Source: Candidatus Gastranaerophilales bacterium (lineage in GTDB: Bacteria > Cyanobacteriota > Vampirovibrionia > Gastranaerophilales > Gastranaerophilaceae). From it: a stretch of 11,229 bases of DNA. Under the pieces are notes generated by a model. It ran no database searches, was not told the origin of the DNA, and saw only the letters and a list, made by a program, of their open reading frames with translations. Position 1 is the stretch's first letter, and each line of letters begins with the position of its first letter. The stretch lies in the NCBI GenBank assembly GCA_905235825.1, contig CAJONH010000126.1:1-11229 (forward strand), read 5' to 3'. A program made the translations under genes and the position numbers. Positions 1-7,016 of this stretch are shown here, piece by piece.

Positions 1-1452
1 GGCTTGAAGACTTGCATTTTCAATTATTTCATCACAGGTATTTTGAACAGAGTCCACAGAATTATTAAAAATATTCTCAAATTCGCTGCTTAAAGCACTG
101 CCCACTAAATTTAAAGCATTTATACATGTTTGTTTCTCTTTATTTATATCCGCAATCGCATTTTCAAGCTCGCTTGATACAACATTTGCATAATCCCTTA
201 TTACCGTTCCTGTGACAATATATAGAACCGTATTGCTCGATGTCACCATTATTTGATTTTGTTCACGTCCATAAATATTATTTACGCTTGAATTATTTGC
301 GGTTGTTCCCGAAAGTGTTTTATTTACATTAATTTTAACTTTATTGGGGTAACTGCCTTGACCGCCCTGGTTATAAGGCCCGTAACCGTCAGTTTCAAAA
401 TCTCCCGTTCCTCCTAAACCTTCATAAGCAGCTCGCAGAGTTCCCGATATATTCATTTTTAAGGAACCGCCCGGGTGATTGTGATTTATTGAAGGTGCTC
501 CCGGTAAATTTAAACCTCCCGCACTATCTGTAGAATTACGGAAGAAATATTTATTTCGGGGCATAAATATTCTTTTATTTTCTTCATCAATTCCGTAAAA
601 CCACGCAATGCCGTTATTTTCAAAATACGTATCAACAACGGGTTTATCCGCAATATCATAATATATATGTCCGTTTGAATGGTTATATGTTACTATACTG
701 CTTGTTCCGAGTACCGTTCTTGTTTCTTGTGAGAGTGATTTTTCTTCCAAACATTTGTTATAAAAATCACTATAGCCGAAATGTTCTCCTTCAATCGGCT
801 CTGCATAAGCCCAATCACCTTGACGTGTAAAACCTTCGCTTTCTTCATAACTTAATATATGGTCTTTTTGTACTAAATCAAATAATTGAAATCCTGATGT
901 CTGTTTTACACTTATTGTTCCATCGTCTTCTACATATATATTCTCTCCAATTTTAACTATTCCCTTATCGACTTTTGAAGCCACATGAATTGTATTTGCA
1001 AAGTCCTGTAAATCCTCTTTGGTTACAAGATTGCCTGTTTCTTCTATTACTATCGTATTTATTGCCGATGTCGATAATTCTATTTGTATTTCAATGTTTA
1101 AAATCGTTACATTATCACCTGTCGCCTTTGTTTTTAAAGTTTCCGGATATTTACTTACGGCTAAAAGATTATTATTGCTGTCAAAAACCCCCGCTTCCCT
1201 TATTACATAATCACCTTCACTCGGCGGTAATTGCATATCAAAATATATATAGTTATCTCTTTTCCCTCTGGCATAAATTTGACCTCTATAAACCTCGTTT
1301 TTTAATGCACTTTGATTTTCCTCAGGTTCGTAATAGCTTCCGTTTGAATCACCTATTCCGATAAAAACAGCATTAAACGTTTGATTAGCGTTCAGGCAGT
1401 TTTGAAGTTCTTCTATTCCTTTTTGTGTTACTACTGTATAAAATTCAGACAT
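1..1452 (-). CDS. Phage tail-collar fibre protein, C-terminus cut by window edge
   Basis: The reading frame opens at ATG 1450-1452 and stays open for 484 codons to base 1 with no stop, so the C-terminus is missing. A good ribosome site (AAGGA at 1459-1463, 6 nt spacing) fixes the start, 16 nt after gene I. Residues 1-135 have the layout of the phage tail-collar fibre N-terminal domain (DUF3751 type): MSEFYTVVTQKGIEEL, an ALKNEVYRGQIY segment, then VIREAGVFDSNNNLLAVSKY. This domain normally attaches the fibre to the P2-type baseplate. The middle (about 180-300) is not recognised. Residues 323-329 read INHNHPG, an HxH box like those of trimeric, metal-binding fibre tips. A Gly-rich stretch follows (about 343-366), and residues 425-484 look helical, possibly a coiled coil. 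Role: host recognition. The attachment domain is confident; receptor and tip fold are inference. Confidence 0.85.
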   Translation of the reverse strand, partial: MSEFYTVVTQKGIEELQNCLNANQTFNAVFIGIGDSNGSYYEPEENQSALKNEVYRGQIYARGKRDNYIYFDMQLPPSEGDYVIREAGVFDSNNNLLAVSKYPETLKTKATGDNVTILNIEIQIELSTSAINTIVIEETGNLVTKEDLQDFANTIHVASKVDKGIVKIGENIYVEDDGTISVKQTSGFQLFDLVQKDHILSYEESEGFTRQGDWAYAEPIEGEHFGYSDFYNKCLEEKSLSQETRTVLGTSSIVTYNHSNGHIYYDIADKPVVDTYFENNGIAWFYGIDEENKRIFMPRNKYFFRNSTDSAGGLNLPGAPSINHNHPGGSLKMNISGTLRAAYEGLGGTGDFETDGYGPYNQGGQGSYPNKVKINVNKTLSGTTANNSSVNNIYGREQNQIMVTSSNTVLYIVTGTVIRDYANVVSSELENAIADINKEKQTCINALNLVGSALSSEFENIFNNSVDSVQNTCDEIIENASLQA

Positions 1453-1468
1453 TGTTTTTCCTTTTTAT

Positions 1469-2035
1469 CTAATCTGGTTTCGCAATCTGCCGCCGTGTCT
1501 TTAATACTGTTTTTTCTAATGTTTTTACCCTTGAAACGGCATAAAGATAACCTTTATTACATATAAAATAATTGAGTTTATCTAATATAGCTCTTGCCGG
1601 TTTATATGCATTTATTACTTCCGTTATCTGCTTCGCCAGTTCAAACGTAAAACTTCTTTCAAATATATTTATTAACTCAAATTGAAAATGTCCTATTTTT
1701 CCTTGATATTCCCAGTATTCCTGCAATTTTGCTTCAATATTTAATTGTTTTAAAGCGTTTACTATTGAAGGCATTGAACCTTTTTGAGCATGAAGCAAAA
1801 CCGAATTTATTATTAATGCTTCTTTTTGCTTTCTGTTTTGTGCTAAATTCCACCCTTCAACCCCCGTTATATGCCTTTCTTTTGCTAAAATCGGCAGCAG
1901 TTCATCACTTACATTTTCGACAGGTGCAACCATAAATTTCGTTACATCTATATCTAATGCCGTTTTTATACATTCTTCTATAGCTAAATTGCTTTTATCC
2001 CGCATTGTTTTTGGTAAAAGTGAATTTCTACTCAT
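1469..2035 (-). CDS. I: Baseplate protein, P2 gpI-like (phage tail protein I)
   Basis: 188 residues, close to the usual gpI length. The N-terminus (SLLPKTMRDKSNLAIEECIK) matches the LLP...E.A opening of the family. A central segment (VEGWNLAQNRKQKEALIINS, then a helix with SMPSIVNALKQL) corresponds to the part where gpI proteins interact with gpJ. The end of the family domain is FELAKQITEVINAYKPARAILDKL, matching the conserved 'KPARS-L' tail. In P2, gpI sits at the outer baseplate edge and joins the wedge to fibres, consistent with the fibre gene immediately downstream. The start overlaps the last 8 nt of J (ATGAGTAG) and has AAGGA 7 nt upstream, indicating translational coupling. The last ~25 residues are basic (KTLEKTVLKTRRQIAKP) and not typical of the domain. 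Confidence 0.85.
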   Translation of the reverse strand: MSRNSLLPKTMRDKSNLAIEECIKTALDIDVTKFMVAPVENVSDELLPILAKERHITGVEGWNLAQNRKQKEALIINSVLLHAQKGSMPSIVNALKQLNIEAKLQEYWEYQGKIGHFQFELINIFERSFTFELAKQITEVINAYKPARAILDKLNYFICNKGYLYAVSRVKTLEKTVLKTRRQIAKPD

Positions 2036-3044
2036 TATTTGTCCTTACATAAGTTATTTCGCCGCTTCTGCCTCTGTAATTTTTTTTCGGACTTGCTTCA
2101 AGTGTTTCATCAGGGCTTACCGGCTTAAAATCATACACACCTTCGACACTTAATACCGCTGTTATTATTTGATTGATTACTACTGCTTTATTTAATGACC
2201 TTTTAAACTGCTCTAAAAACTTGTTTAAAGCCTTATTAACTTCATTTTTTACAACACTTTCATCTGCATTTTGTTTGATATAAACTATTCCCGATATCTC
2301 AAAATTTTGTATTTCTGCTGATTTTGGTATTACATAATCCGTTAACGGTCTTACTTCCTCCAATGTTTGAGATACTTTTTCCAAAATGGCTTCGCTCGCT
2401 TCTCCCGTTTCCGTTAATACATAAGGTACTACCTTGTAAGGATGCGGTATTCGTACCGTTATTTTATCGCCTGCTTGAAGTGCCTCTTTTAAAGTAATTT
2501 CGACTTCTTCTTTTTCGTAATCTATGGAAGCTGAAAAAAGATTGTTTTCTATTGTATTGGTGATAAATTCGGAATATATATACCCCCCTACCCCTGCTGA
2601 CGCAGGTACTTCCCCCGCAAGGGCGGCAGATAATGAAATTGATGCGTTTTCGTCCGGTACTTCGATAGCTGCATCCGTGATTGATGAATCTGCACTCAAT
2701 ATAAAATATAAATATGCAAGTTCCGGCCCCGCTACACTATATCCCTCAGGTGCAAGCAGTATTCTTTTTATATAGTTTTCGTCACCTTCACCTTCTAAAC
2801 GCTCACAATTTTTCTGCTTCCCTAAAAAGTCTAAAATAGGATACCTTGAATATTCTACAAGTCCTAATTTCGCCGCATTATTAAATTTTGTCTGCAATAA
2901 ATTTCCGTAATATGTTATTAACTGTATTAATATTCGCTCATCCTGTGCCGGATACAGTGTCCTTTCAGTTAATTCTTCAAATTTATTTATTAATAACTGC
3001 TCATCCGCCTGCGGATTGATTTCTATAAAGTTGATGTTATCCAT
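2028..3044 (-). CDS. J: Baseplate J protein (P2 gpJ / Mu gp47 type) carrying an in-frame repeat-derived insert
   Basis: 338 residues. The N-terminal ~115 residues match the baseplate J family: YPAQDERILIQLITYYGNLLQTKFNNAAKLGLVEYS, then a LAPEGYSVAGPELAYLYFILSAD block. The C-terminal half has the conserved VRPLTDYVIPKSAEI motif (about 230-245), a long helical segment, and SVEGVYDFKP. gpJ forms the wedge arm with W and I, its direct neighbours. Between the strands around residues 130 and 210 there is a long insertion compared with my recollection of P2/Mu relatives. Residues 138-157 of it are encoded by a palindromic repeat also present in two intergenic gaps of this operon (see 2577-2632). AAAAGGACAAAAAATG gives a good ribosome site. 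It follows a 143 nt gap after W that holds a full copy of that repeat. Confidence 0.88.
   Translation of the reverse strand: MDNINFIEINPQADEQLLINKFEELTERTLYPAQDERILIQLITYYGNLLQTKFNNAAKLGLVEYSRYPILDFLGKQKNCERLEGEGDENYIKRILLAPEGYSVAGPELAYLYFILSADSSITDAAIEVPDENASISLSAALAGEVPASAGVGGYIYSEFITNTIENNLFSASIDYEKEEVEITLKEALQAGDKITVRIPHPYKVVPYVLTETGEASEAILEKVSQTLEEVRPLTDYVIPKSAEIQNFEISGIVYIKQNADESVVKNEVNKALNKFLEQFKRSLNKAVVINQIITAVLSVEGVYDFKPVSPDETLEASPKKNYRGRSGEITYVRTNNE
2577..2632. repeat. Palindromic repeat core embedded in frame in gene J
   Basis: This stretch aligns with the cores of the intergenic copies at 3083-3138 and 7608-7660. All share TATATACCCCC(n)TA, then a 5 bp stem with a TGNC loop, then ACTTCCCCCGCA, a G-rich arm and CAGATAA. 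Here the first stem is CCTGC-TGAC-GCAGG, whereas the intergenic copies have GGCTC-TGTC-GAGCC. Four of five positions differ on each arm, yet pairing is complete. The G arm here is GGGCGG and breaks one pair of the second stem. On the coding strand it encodes J residues 138-157, from LSAALAGE through GGYIY, without a stop. The structure is seen directly; insertion of a mobile palindrome into a gene, as in Rickettsia palindromic elements, is inference. Confidence 0.8.
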
Positions 3045-3063
3045 TTTTTGTCCTTTTGATTAA

Positions 3064-3175
3064 AATCGGCTGGATTGTAATTTATATACCCCCCCTACGG
3101 CTCTGTCGAGCCACTTCCCCCGCACGGGGGGGCAGATAAACAATTACAGACAATTCTATATCGCTCGCAATGACA
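3064..3175. repeat. Composite palindromic repeat, copy 1 (J-W gap)
   Basis: Fills the 143 nt gap between W and J. The outer arms are GGATTG (3072-3077) and TCGCTCGCAATGACA (ending 3175). An inverted TGTAATT/AATTACA pair flanks the inner core TATATA-C7-TACGGCTC-TGTC-GAGCCACTTC5GCACG7CAGATAA. It matches 7589-7696 over its full length in the same orientation, apart from two substitutions near the left end and two 2-nt differences: C7 against C5 and G7 against G5. On the mRNA it starts 12 nt after the W stop codon. It looks like a CCCC/GGGG-type palindrome nested in a second palindrome whose arms recur at 7017-7056 and 9611-9654. Confidence 0.9.
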
Positions 3176-3187
3176 TACAATTTTATA

Positions 3188-3556
3188 TTAATTTAGATAA
3201 ATTTCGGTTTTTTGTGTAATACCTGTTCTTTTTTCTTTGTAATATATCGTTATTTTTACTTTGCCTTCGGCTGTTTTTATACCCGTTATCTCCGTTATTT
3301 CACACCTCGGTTCCTGCAGGGGTATCTCTTTTGTTAATACAGCCGTTATTATCTCTATCGCATCATCACTGTTTTCGCCTACAGCTTCAAAGATATCCGT
3401 TCCAAACTCCGGCATAAAAGGTACTTTCCCTTTTCTTGTTGTGCAAATTGTATGTATACATTGTTTTATATCATCTGTTTCCGTTACAACTTTTCCGATT
3501 GTATTTCGTTCATGCTGCCAATTCTTTGTTGTCAATTTCGTTATGTCTGCTGCCAT
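3188..3556 (-). CDS. W: Baseplate wedge protein, P2 gpW / T4 gp25 family
   Basis: 122 residues, the usual size. The gpW/gp25 signature lies at about residues 30-60: a D-I-x-Q-C helix, CTTRKGKVPFMPEFGTDIF (relatives have xTRpGExxxxPxFG), then two amphipathic helices and a strand around EITEITGIKTAEGKVKITIYY. The family forms the innermost part of the baseplate wedge, bridging sheath/tube and gpJ. It starts 16 nt inside the end of X with only a weak ribosome site (AAGAG, long spacing), so it probably depends on coupling to X. In P2 the spike gene V precedes W, and in Mu the hub and spike genes do; here X precedes it directly. A palindromic repeat follows its stop codon. Confidence 0.87.
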   Translation of the reverse strand: MAADITKLTTKNWQHERNTIGKVVTETDDIKQCIHTICTTRKGKVPFMPEFGTDIFEAVGENSDDAIEIITAVLTKEIPLQEPRCEITEITGIKTAEGKVKITIYYKEKRTGITQKTEIYLN

Positions 3557-3759
3557 ATTGGTAATTTGCTCTTATCACTTTCTGTTATTGTTTCATCGAT
3601 AGGAATTTTTAATATTATTCCGTCCTCTAATGTTTCAACCGCCCCGATTTGCGGATTTGCTTCAATTATTTTGTGCGATAAATAACTGTTTTTATAATAC
3701 TTATAGGCTATGTTATCCCACCTCTCCCCTTGTATAGTTCGATGAAATATATAGTTCAT
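3541..3759 (-). CDS. X: Tail protein X (P2 gpX-like, LysM-type fold)
   Basis: 72 residues, typical of gpX. RTIQGERWDNIAYKYYKN matches the GdTwdsIAyrvYG motif of LysM-like tail protein X. ANPQIG follows, then the closing ILKIPI strand that corresponds to 'L.IP' in the family. In P2 gpX is needed for tail completion. The gene overlaps U by ATGA (4 nt) and W by 16 nt, so U-X-W is a tightly coupled block. A GAGGG site lies 7-8 nt before the ATG. The last ~15 residues (ESDKSKLPIWQQT) are an extension whose DNA also carries the W start region. Confidence 0.85.
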   Translation of the reverse strand: MNYIFHRTIQGERWDNIAYKYYKNSYLSHKIIEANPQIGAVETLEDGIILKIPIDETITESDKSKLPIWQQT

Positions 3760-4484
3760 ACGGAAACCCTCAGCATCTTTTGCGGGATTGATGTTATTGC
3801 CCCGATTAATACCCTTATATCACTTGTTTCAATGTTTCCCCGTTGCACTATTTCCGAATACTTTTGCACATTTGAATATATATCCGCAATATTACCGTTT
3901 TCTATGTCGTTTATTACTCCGTTTTTTACCTGCTCTAATATCTCAAATGCACTGTCTGATAAATTTTCACTTAATACTAAATTCATTACCGAATTTTTAA
4001 GATTTTCTACTGTAGTTTCTTTTATTTGCACCGCAAAATCTTTTAACCTGTTTGAATTTTCACCGAATTGCTCAAACTTACTTAAATCAACAGTTCCTGT
4101 TTTTTGCTGTTCAAATTCAAGGCTTTGAGGTACTTCAATTAAATTAAAATTTACTCTCGCAAATATTAAAAGGTCTTTTATTCTGGTAATTTCCTGCTCC
4201 TCTAAACTCTCAATTACATAACTGCCTTTATATTCGCCCCTGTATATCCATTCAAAAGCCTCTCTTGACTCCTGCCGTTTTTTTAATATATCAATTACTT
4301 TTTTGGGATTACAAAAATTTGCATGTAATTGAAGTGAACAATTATACTCTTTTAACTCCTCATTGCCTGCCTGCAGTGCGGGTTTTGAATTTATACACTC
4401 CTGTTTATTATATTTAAACACCTGTTTTACTGTCAGGTCTTCAAGTCTGTTTAATATTGCGTTGATTGTCCATTCCCTAAACAT
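3756..4484 (-). CDS. U: Tail protein U (P2 gpU-like) with long C-terminal extension
   Basis: 242 residues. Residues 1-120 follow the P2 gpU pattern. A KPALQAGNEELKEYNCSLQLHA block corresponds to 'pal q..G...e...l.G.lyp'. A helix containing IDILKKRQESREAFEWIYRG is followed by GSYVIESLEEQEITRIKD and the strand FARVNFNLIEV, which is the ViesieE...G....F.l.L signature. In P2 gpU terminates the tail tube at the head-proximal end. P2 gpU is about 160 residues; here roughly 115 extra, mostly helical and acidic residues follow and are not recognised. The gene starts in TAATG, sharing one base with the tape-measure stop, and has AGGAG 6-7 nt upstream. X follows by an ATGA overlap. The extension could be a separate function fused to U. 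Confidence 0.78.
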   Translation of the reverse strand: MFREWTINAILNRLEDLTVKQVFKYNKQECINSKPALQAGNEELKEYNCSLQLHANFCNPKKVIDILKKRQESREAFEWIYRGEYKGSYVIESLEEQEITRIKDLLIFARVNFNLIEVPQSLEFEQQKTGTVDLSKFEQFGENSNRLKDFAVQIKETTVENLKNSVMNLVLSENLSDSAFEILEQVKNGVINDIENGNIADIYSNVQKYSEIVQRGNIETSDIRVLIGAITSIPQKMLRVSV

Positions 4485-6523
4485 TAGTAACTCCTCGCTT
4501 CCTGCCTTGCAAATGTGCTTGAAACAAGCCTTACTATTTCGTCTTTATGATTTTTTAACAGTTTCATAAAATCTTCTTGTGCTTTTTCACTCATTGCACC
4601 TTGTATATTAATTACAGGCTTGTATTCAACCGTTATATCCGTCGGATTTGTATTGTTTACCGTTGAAAATGTTCCGTTTCTGAATTTTTCAGCTTCATTT
4701 CTTGTCTGTACTCTTTTACCTTTATGTAATTCCGCTATATAACCGTTAGAAGGTACATAGTTTAAGCCTTGTGCGTGTGAACCGTTTACTTTATTTTGGT
4801 TGACAGAAGTCAACCCTGCAGCTTTTTTATTTGTTCTTTCCGCTTTTACTTTAGCATTTTCTTTTTCCAATTGTGCTTGTTTTTCTCCTGCCCATTTTTT
4901 CCAATTCCCGCCTATTCCTCTTAATCCGCCTAATTCCTTAATTTTACCGCACAACGATTTTATAAGGCCGATTACTAATCTTAATCCCGGTATCCAAGAA
5001 GCAATTGAAATGCCAAACTTAAATGCAGGTTTTACTGCATCCCAAACACAACTGCCGACCGTTAAAGCCCTCTGCCCCATTAATCCCAGCCACGCACCGC
5101 CTGTTTTTATTACAGCCCACAAGCCTTGACACATATTTCTGAAACCTTCAAATTTGTTATAGCAATAAACAGCCCCTGCCGCTAATGCCGCAATTCCTGC
5201 CGTAACTCCCAAAATCGGTGCAATTGCAGGGTTTGCCCACATAAATAAATCAATAGCTACCATTGCTTTACGTAATCCAACTAAGCCGTTTATCATTCCG
5301 CCGATTGCCATTAACCCGGTACCGCCTAATAATGCCGTTACCCCTATTGCCGCAGTCGAAATTGAAATAAAACTTTTTAATCCCTCAGGCAATGCCCCTA
5401 TTGCATTTGCAACATTTTCTATTCCCCCTGCTGCTAATTTAACAACAGGCAGTAAACCATTCCCAAATTCGATTGAAAGTGATTGGAAATTGTTCCTTAA
5501 TACCCCCATTTGAGAATTTAAACCCGATAACTGCTTATTGTAGGCTTCATTTAAACTATCACCGCCATTACGCATATCATATAATGTTTCATTATATTGT
5601 TTATTAACAGTATCTGTTAACGATAATACCGCCTTATATGCATTAATAGAGCCTAACAACGAAACTATTTTAGATTCGCTTCCGCCTACCGCCTTTGTTA
5701 TCTTTTTGAATGCAGGCACCATACCGCCTGATTTTGCAATTAAATCTTTAAAGGATTTTGCTCCAAGCTGTCTGAATATTTTTTCCTGGTCTTTTCCGCC
5801 CCTTGTTAAACTTGCTATTGCAGCACTTAATTTCGTATGAACCTCAGGTGCTTTCATACCTACAGTTGTCATTGCGGCTACTGCTGCTGAATATTCATCC
5901 AGTTTGATACCTGATGATGCAACCGCACCCGCTACACTTCCAAAACCTTGCGAAAACTCCGAAATGTTTGTTTTTCCGTATTTTACAACCTTATTAAAAG
6001 TATCATAAATTTTGTTTTGTTCTTCACCTTTTAAATTAAAAGCATTTATGGCTGATGTTGCAATGTCAACCGCTTCACTTGTTGAAGCAAGCCCCGCAAC
6101 CGCTAACATCTCACTGCCTTTTAATACTTTGAATTGGTCTTCTGCTGAAATACCCGCACTTCTTATTGAATATAATCCCTCCGTTAAATCACCTATAGCT
6201 TTTGGCGAACCTTTCGCTATATTTAATACCTCTTTGCCCATTAATTTTAAATTCTCTTTATTGGTATCAATTAATGTAGAAATATTATTCATACCTTGCT
6301 CAAAATCACCTGCAAATTTTAAATTTACTCCTGATGCCGCCGTGATAACACCGCCGAAACCTGCCATTTTTTTACCGATATCGTTAAACTTACCCGCCGT
6401 CATTTCAAGTTTTTTATTCATTTTTTCAAATTCACTTGAAGATTGCCGGCAGGCTGATTTGACAACACCGCTCATGCCGTCGAATGCTTTTAATACAAGT
6501 TTTAAGTTTAAGTTATCGCTCAT
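4484..6523 (-). CDS. Tail tape measure protein (TP901 core family)
   Basis: 679 residues. The N-terminus (to about 75) is helical. About residues 85-290 carry the TP901 tape-measure core: DLTEGLYSIRSAGI, an AVAGLASTSEAVDIATSAIN block, GKTNISEFSQGFGSVAGAVA, AAMTTVGMKAPEVHTKLSAA and SLTRGGKD. Residues ~360-470 are hydrophobic, Gly/Ala-rich probable membrane segments with a WANPAIAPI motif common in these proteins. The C-terminus has Lys-rich and low-complexity stretches and a final charged helix. The protein fills the tube and sets tail length; at the usual ~0.15 nm per residue this predicts a tail near 100 nm. The start overlaps the E' stop by ATGA, with AAGGA upstream. It is followed by U after a one-base overlap. 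Confidence 0.9.
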   Translation of the reverse strand: MSDNLNLKLVLKAFDGMSGVVKSACRQSSSEFEKMNKKLEMTAGKFNDIGKKMAGFGGVITAASGVNLKFAGDFEQGMNNISTLIDTNKENLKLMGKEVLNIAKGSPKAIGDLTEGLYSIRSAGISAEDQFKVLKGSEMLAVAGLASTSEAVDIATSAINAFNLKGEEQNKIYDTFNKVVKYGKTNISEFSQGFGSVAGAVASSGIKLDEYSAAVAAMTTVGMKAPEVHTKLSAAIASLTRGGKDQEKIFRQLGAKSFKDLIAKSGGMVPAFKKITKAVGGSESKIVSLLGSINAYKAVLSLTDTVNKQYNETLYDMRNGGDSLNEAYNKQLSGLNSQMGVLRNNFQSLSIEFGNGLLPVVKLAAGGIENVANAIGALPEGLKSFISISTAAIGVTALLGGTGLMAIGGMINGLVGLRKAMVAIDLFMWANPAIAPILGVTAGIAALAAGAVYCYNKFEGFRNMCQGLWAVIKTGGAWLGLMGQRALTVGSCVWDAVKPAFKFGISIASWIPGLRLVIGLIKSLCGKIKELGGLRGIGGNWKKWAGEKQAQLEKENAKVKAERTNKKAAGLTSVNQNKVNGSHAQGLNYVPSNGYIAELHKGKRVQTRNEAEKFRNGTFSTVNNTNPTDITVEYKPVINIQGAMSEKAQEDFMKLLKNHKDEIVRLVSSTFARQEARSY

Positions 6524-6678
6524 TGATTGTCCTTCGGTGTTTTCATTATTTTATACAGTTCAAAAGCCTTGTCGTACCAGTAATTTATCTCTTTAAAACT
6601 CATTTTATATATTTCGCTTAGCGAGAAATGTAAAAAATGTGCTATAAAGCTCATTTGAAAATCATCCGGTATTACTCC
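6520..6678 (-). CDS. E' extension: -1 frame tail-assembly chaperone tail (P2 gpE'-like)
   Basis: The frame -1 to gene E is open from the GGGGG run at 6677-6681 for 52 codons to TGA at 6520-6522. Read from the shifted GGA codon it gives GVIPDDFQMSFIAHFLHF..., then SLSEIYKMSFKEINYWYDKAF and a short polar end. The pattern 'f.lsEiykMsfkEi.yWydkA' matches the P2 gpE' / GpE layout (hydrophobic stretch, MS..EL..W...A). The position between E and the tape measure is the conserved site of tail-chaperone frameshifts. A complete fusion would be about 134 residues. It has no convincing start of its own; the ATGs at 6652-6654 and nearby lack a good ribosome site. The frame and its opening are seen directly; expression by frameshifting is inference. 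Confidence 0.72.
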   Translation of the reverse strand, partial: GVIPDDFQMSFIAHFLHFSLSEIYKMSFKEINYWYDKAFELYKIMKTPKDNQ

Positions 6679-6923
6679 CCCGTAAATGCTTCATTAAATA
6701 CTTTTTCGAGCACTAATATATCCTTTATTTTAAAATTTAATATTTCCGGTGCAGGAATTTTTTCCCCGTTAAACGTTGATATTTCCGCCATTACATAAAC
6801 AATTACAGATTCTCCGTTCTGACTCGATTTCCTTGCCTGCATTAATGTATGCCCCGTTGCTTTTGTTGTATCAATTTCAACGTTCATTCCGTTTGATAAG
6901 GTTAATTTAATTATGTTTTCCAT
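6672..6923 (-). CDS. E: Tail assembly chaperone E (P2 gpE / Mu gp41-like)
   Basis: 83 residues from ATG 6921-6923, chosen over an upstream GTG at 6957-6959 because AAGGA lies 6 nt before the ATG and the longer form would start inside a perfect hairpin. The sequence begins MENIIKLTLSNGMNVEID, has TKATGHTLMQARKSS (relatives carry 'Tg.dl..a') and YVMAEISTFNGEKIPAPEI, and ends at a helix around DILVLEKVFNEAF. This is the tail assembly chaperone E/41 family, which binds the tape measure during tube polymerisation. The gene lies directly upstream of the tape measure as expected. It ends ACG GGG GAG TAA, with a run of five G just before the stop, a plausible slip site for making E-E'. Confidence 0.78.
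   Translation of the reverse strand: MENIIKLTLSNGMNVEIDTTKATGHTLMQARKSSQNGESVIVYVMAEISTFNGEKIPAPEILNFKIKDILVLEKVFNEAFTGE
6675..6683 (-). promoter_or_regulatory. Putative -1 programmed frameshift site (G-run) in E
   Basis: On the coding strand the last codons of E are ACG GGG GAG TAA. A peptidyl-tRNA on GGG can move back one base and still pair with GGG. This opens the 52-codon E' frame and avoids the stop one codon later. It is not a classic X XXY YYZ heptamer: tandem slippage would leave the A-site tRNA mispaired, so slippage of one tRNA, helped by the nearby stop, is the likelier mode. A small CGC-TAA-GCG hairpin lies about 60 nt downstream, probably too far to matter. Confidence 0.55.
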
Positions 6924-6942
6924 TGTTTTTCCTTTTTTATTT

Positions 6943-6960
6943 GGTGCAAAAAATTGCACC
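6943..6960. promoter_or_regulatory. Perfect hairpin just upstream of the E ribosome site
   Basis: GGTGCAA-AAAA-TTGCACC forms a perfect 7 bp stem with a 4-nt loop, ending 8 nt before the AAGGA of gene E on the mRNA. There is no U-run on either strand, so it is not a standard intrinsic terminator. It could be an RNA processing or stabilising element, or influence E translation. It is unrelated in sequence to the other palindromes here. Confidence 0.5.
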
Positions 6961-6974
6961 TGCTGCTGTTTATA

Positions 6975-7005
6975 TTTATGCCCGGTAGACTAAAGTCTAC
7001 CCTAC
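6975..7005. repeat. GGTAGACT palindrome repeat, copy 1
   Basis: Contains GGTAGACTAAAGTCTACC (6984-7001), an 8 bp inverted repeat around AA. The 31 nt from TTTATGC to CCCTAC recur at 11074-11104 with a single C/T difference. It lies in the 135 nt gap between tail tube and E, next to the GGATTGC palindrome at 7017-7056. Confidence 0.85.
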
Positions 7006-7016
7006 TGCCTTGAACA

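Noticed and set aside
975..1364. Plus-strand open frames in this region and several others (for example 6012-6596, 3730-4128, 7162-7536)
   Set aside because: They lie antisense to well-recognised phage genes, have Phe/Leu/Ser-rich compositions expected from reverse reading, and match no family I know.
1..1452. Diversity-generating retroelement acting on the fibre
   Set aside because: No reverse transcriptase, template repeat or second copy of the fibre end is present in the window; it cannot be excluded beyond base 1.
3083..3138. Intrinsic terminators at the CCCC/GGGG hairpins
   Set aside because: On the coding strand the stem is followed by mixed sequence (GTATATAAATT), not a U-run, and essential baseplate or tail genes continue downstream.
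6924..6959. Longer E start (GTG, 12 extra residues)
   Set aside because: The GTG lies inside a perfect hairpin, and AAGGA is placed for the downstream ATG.
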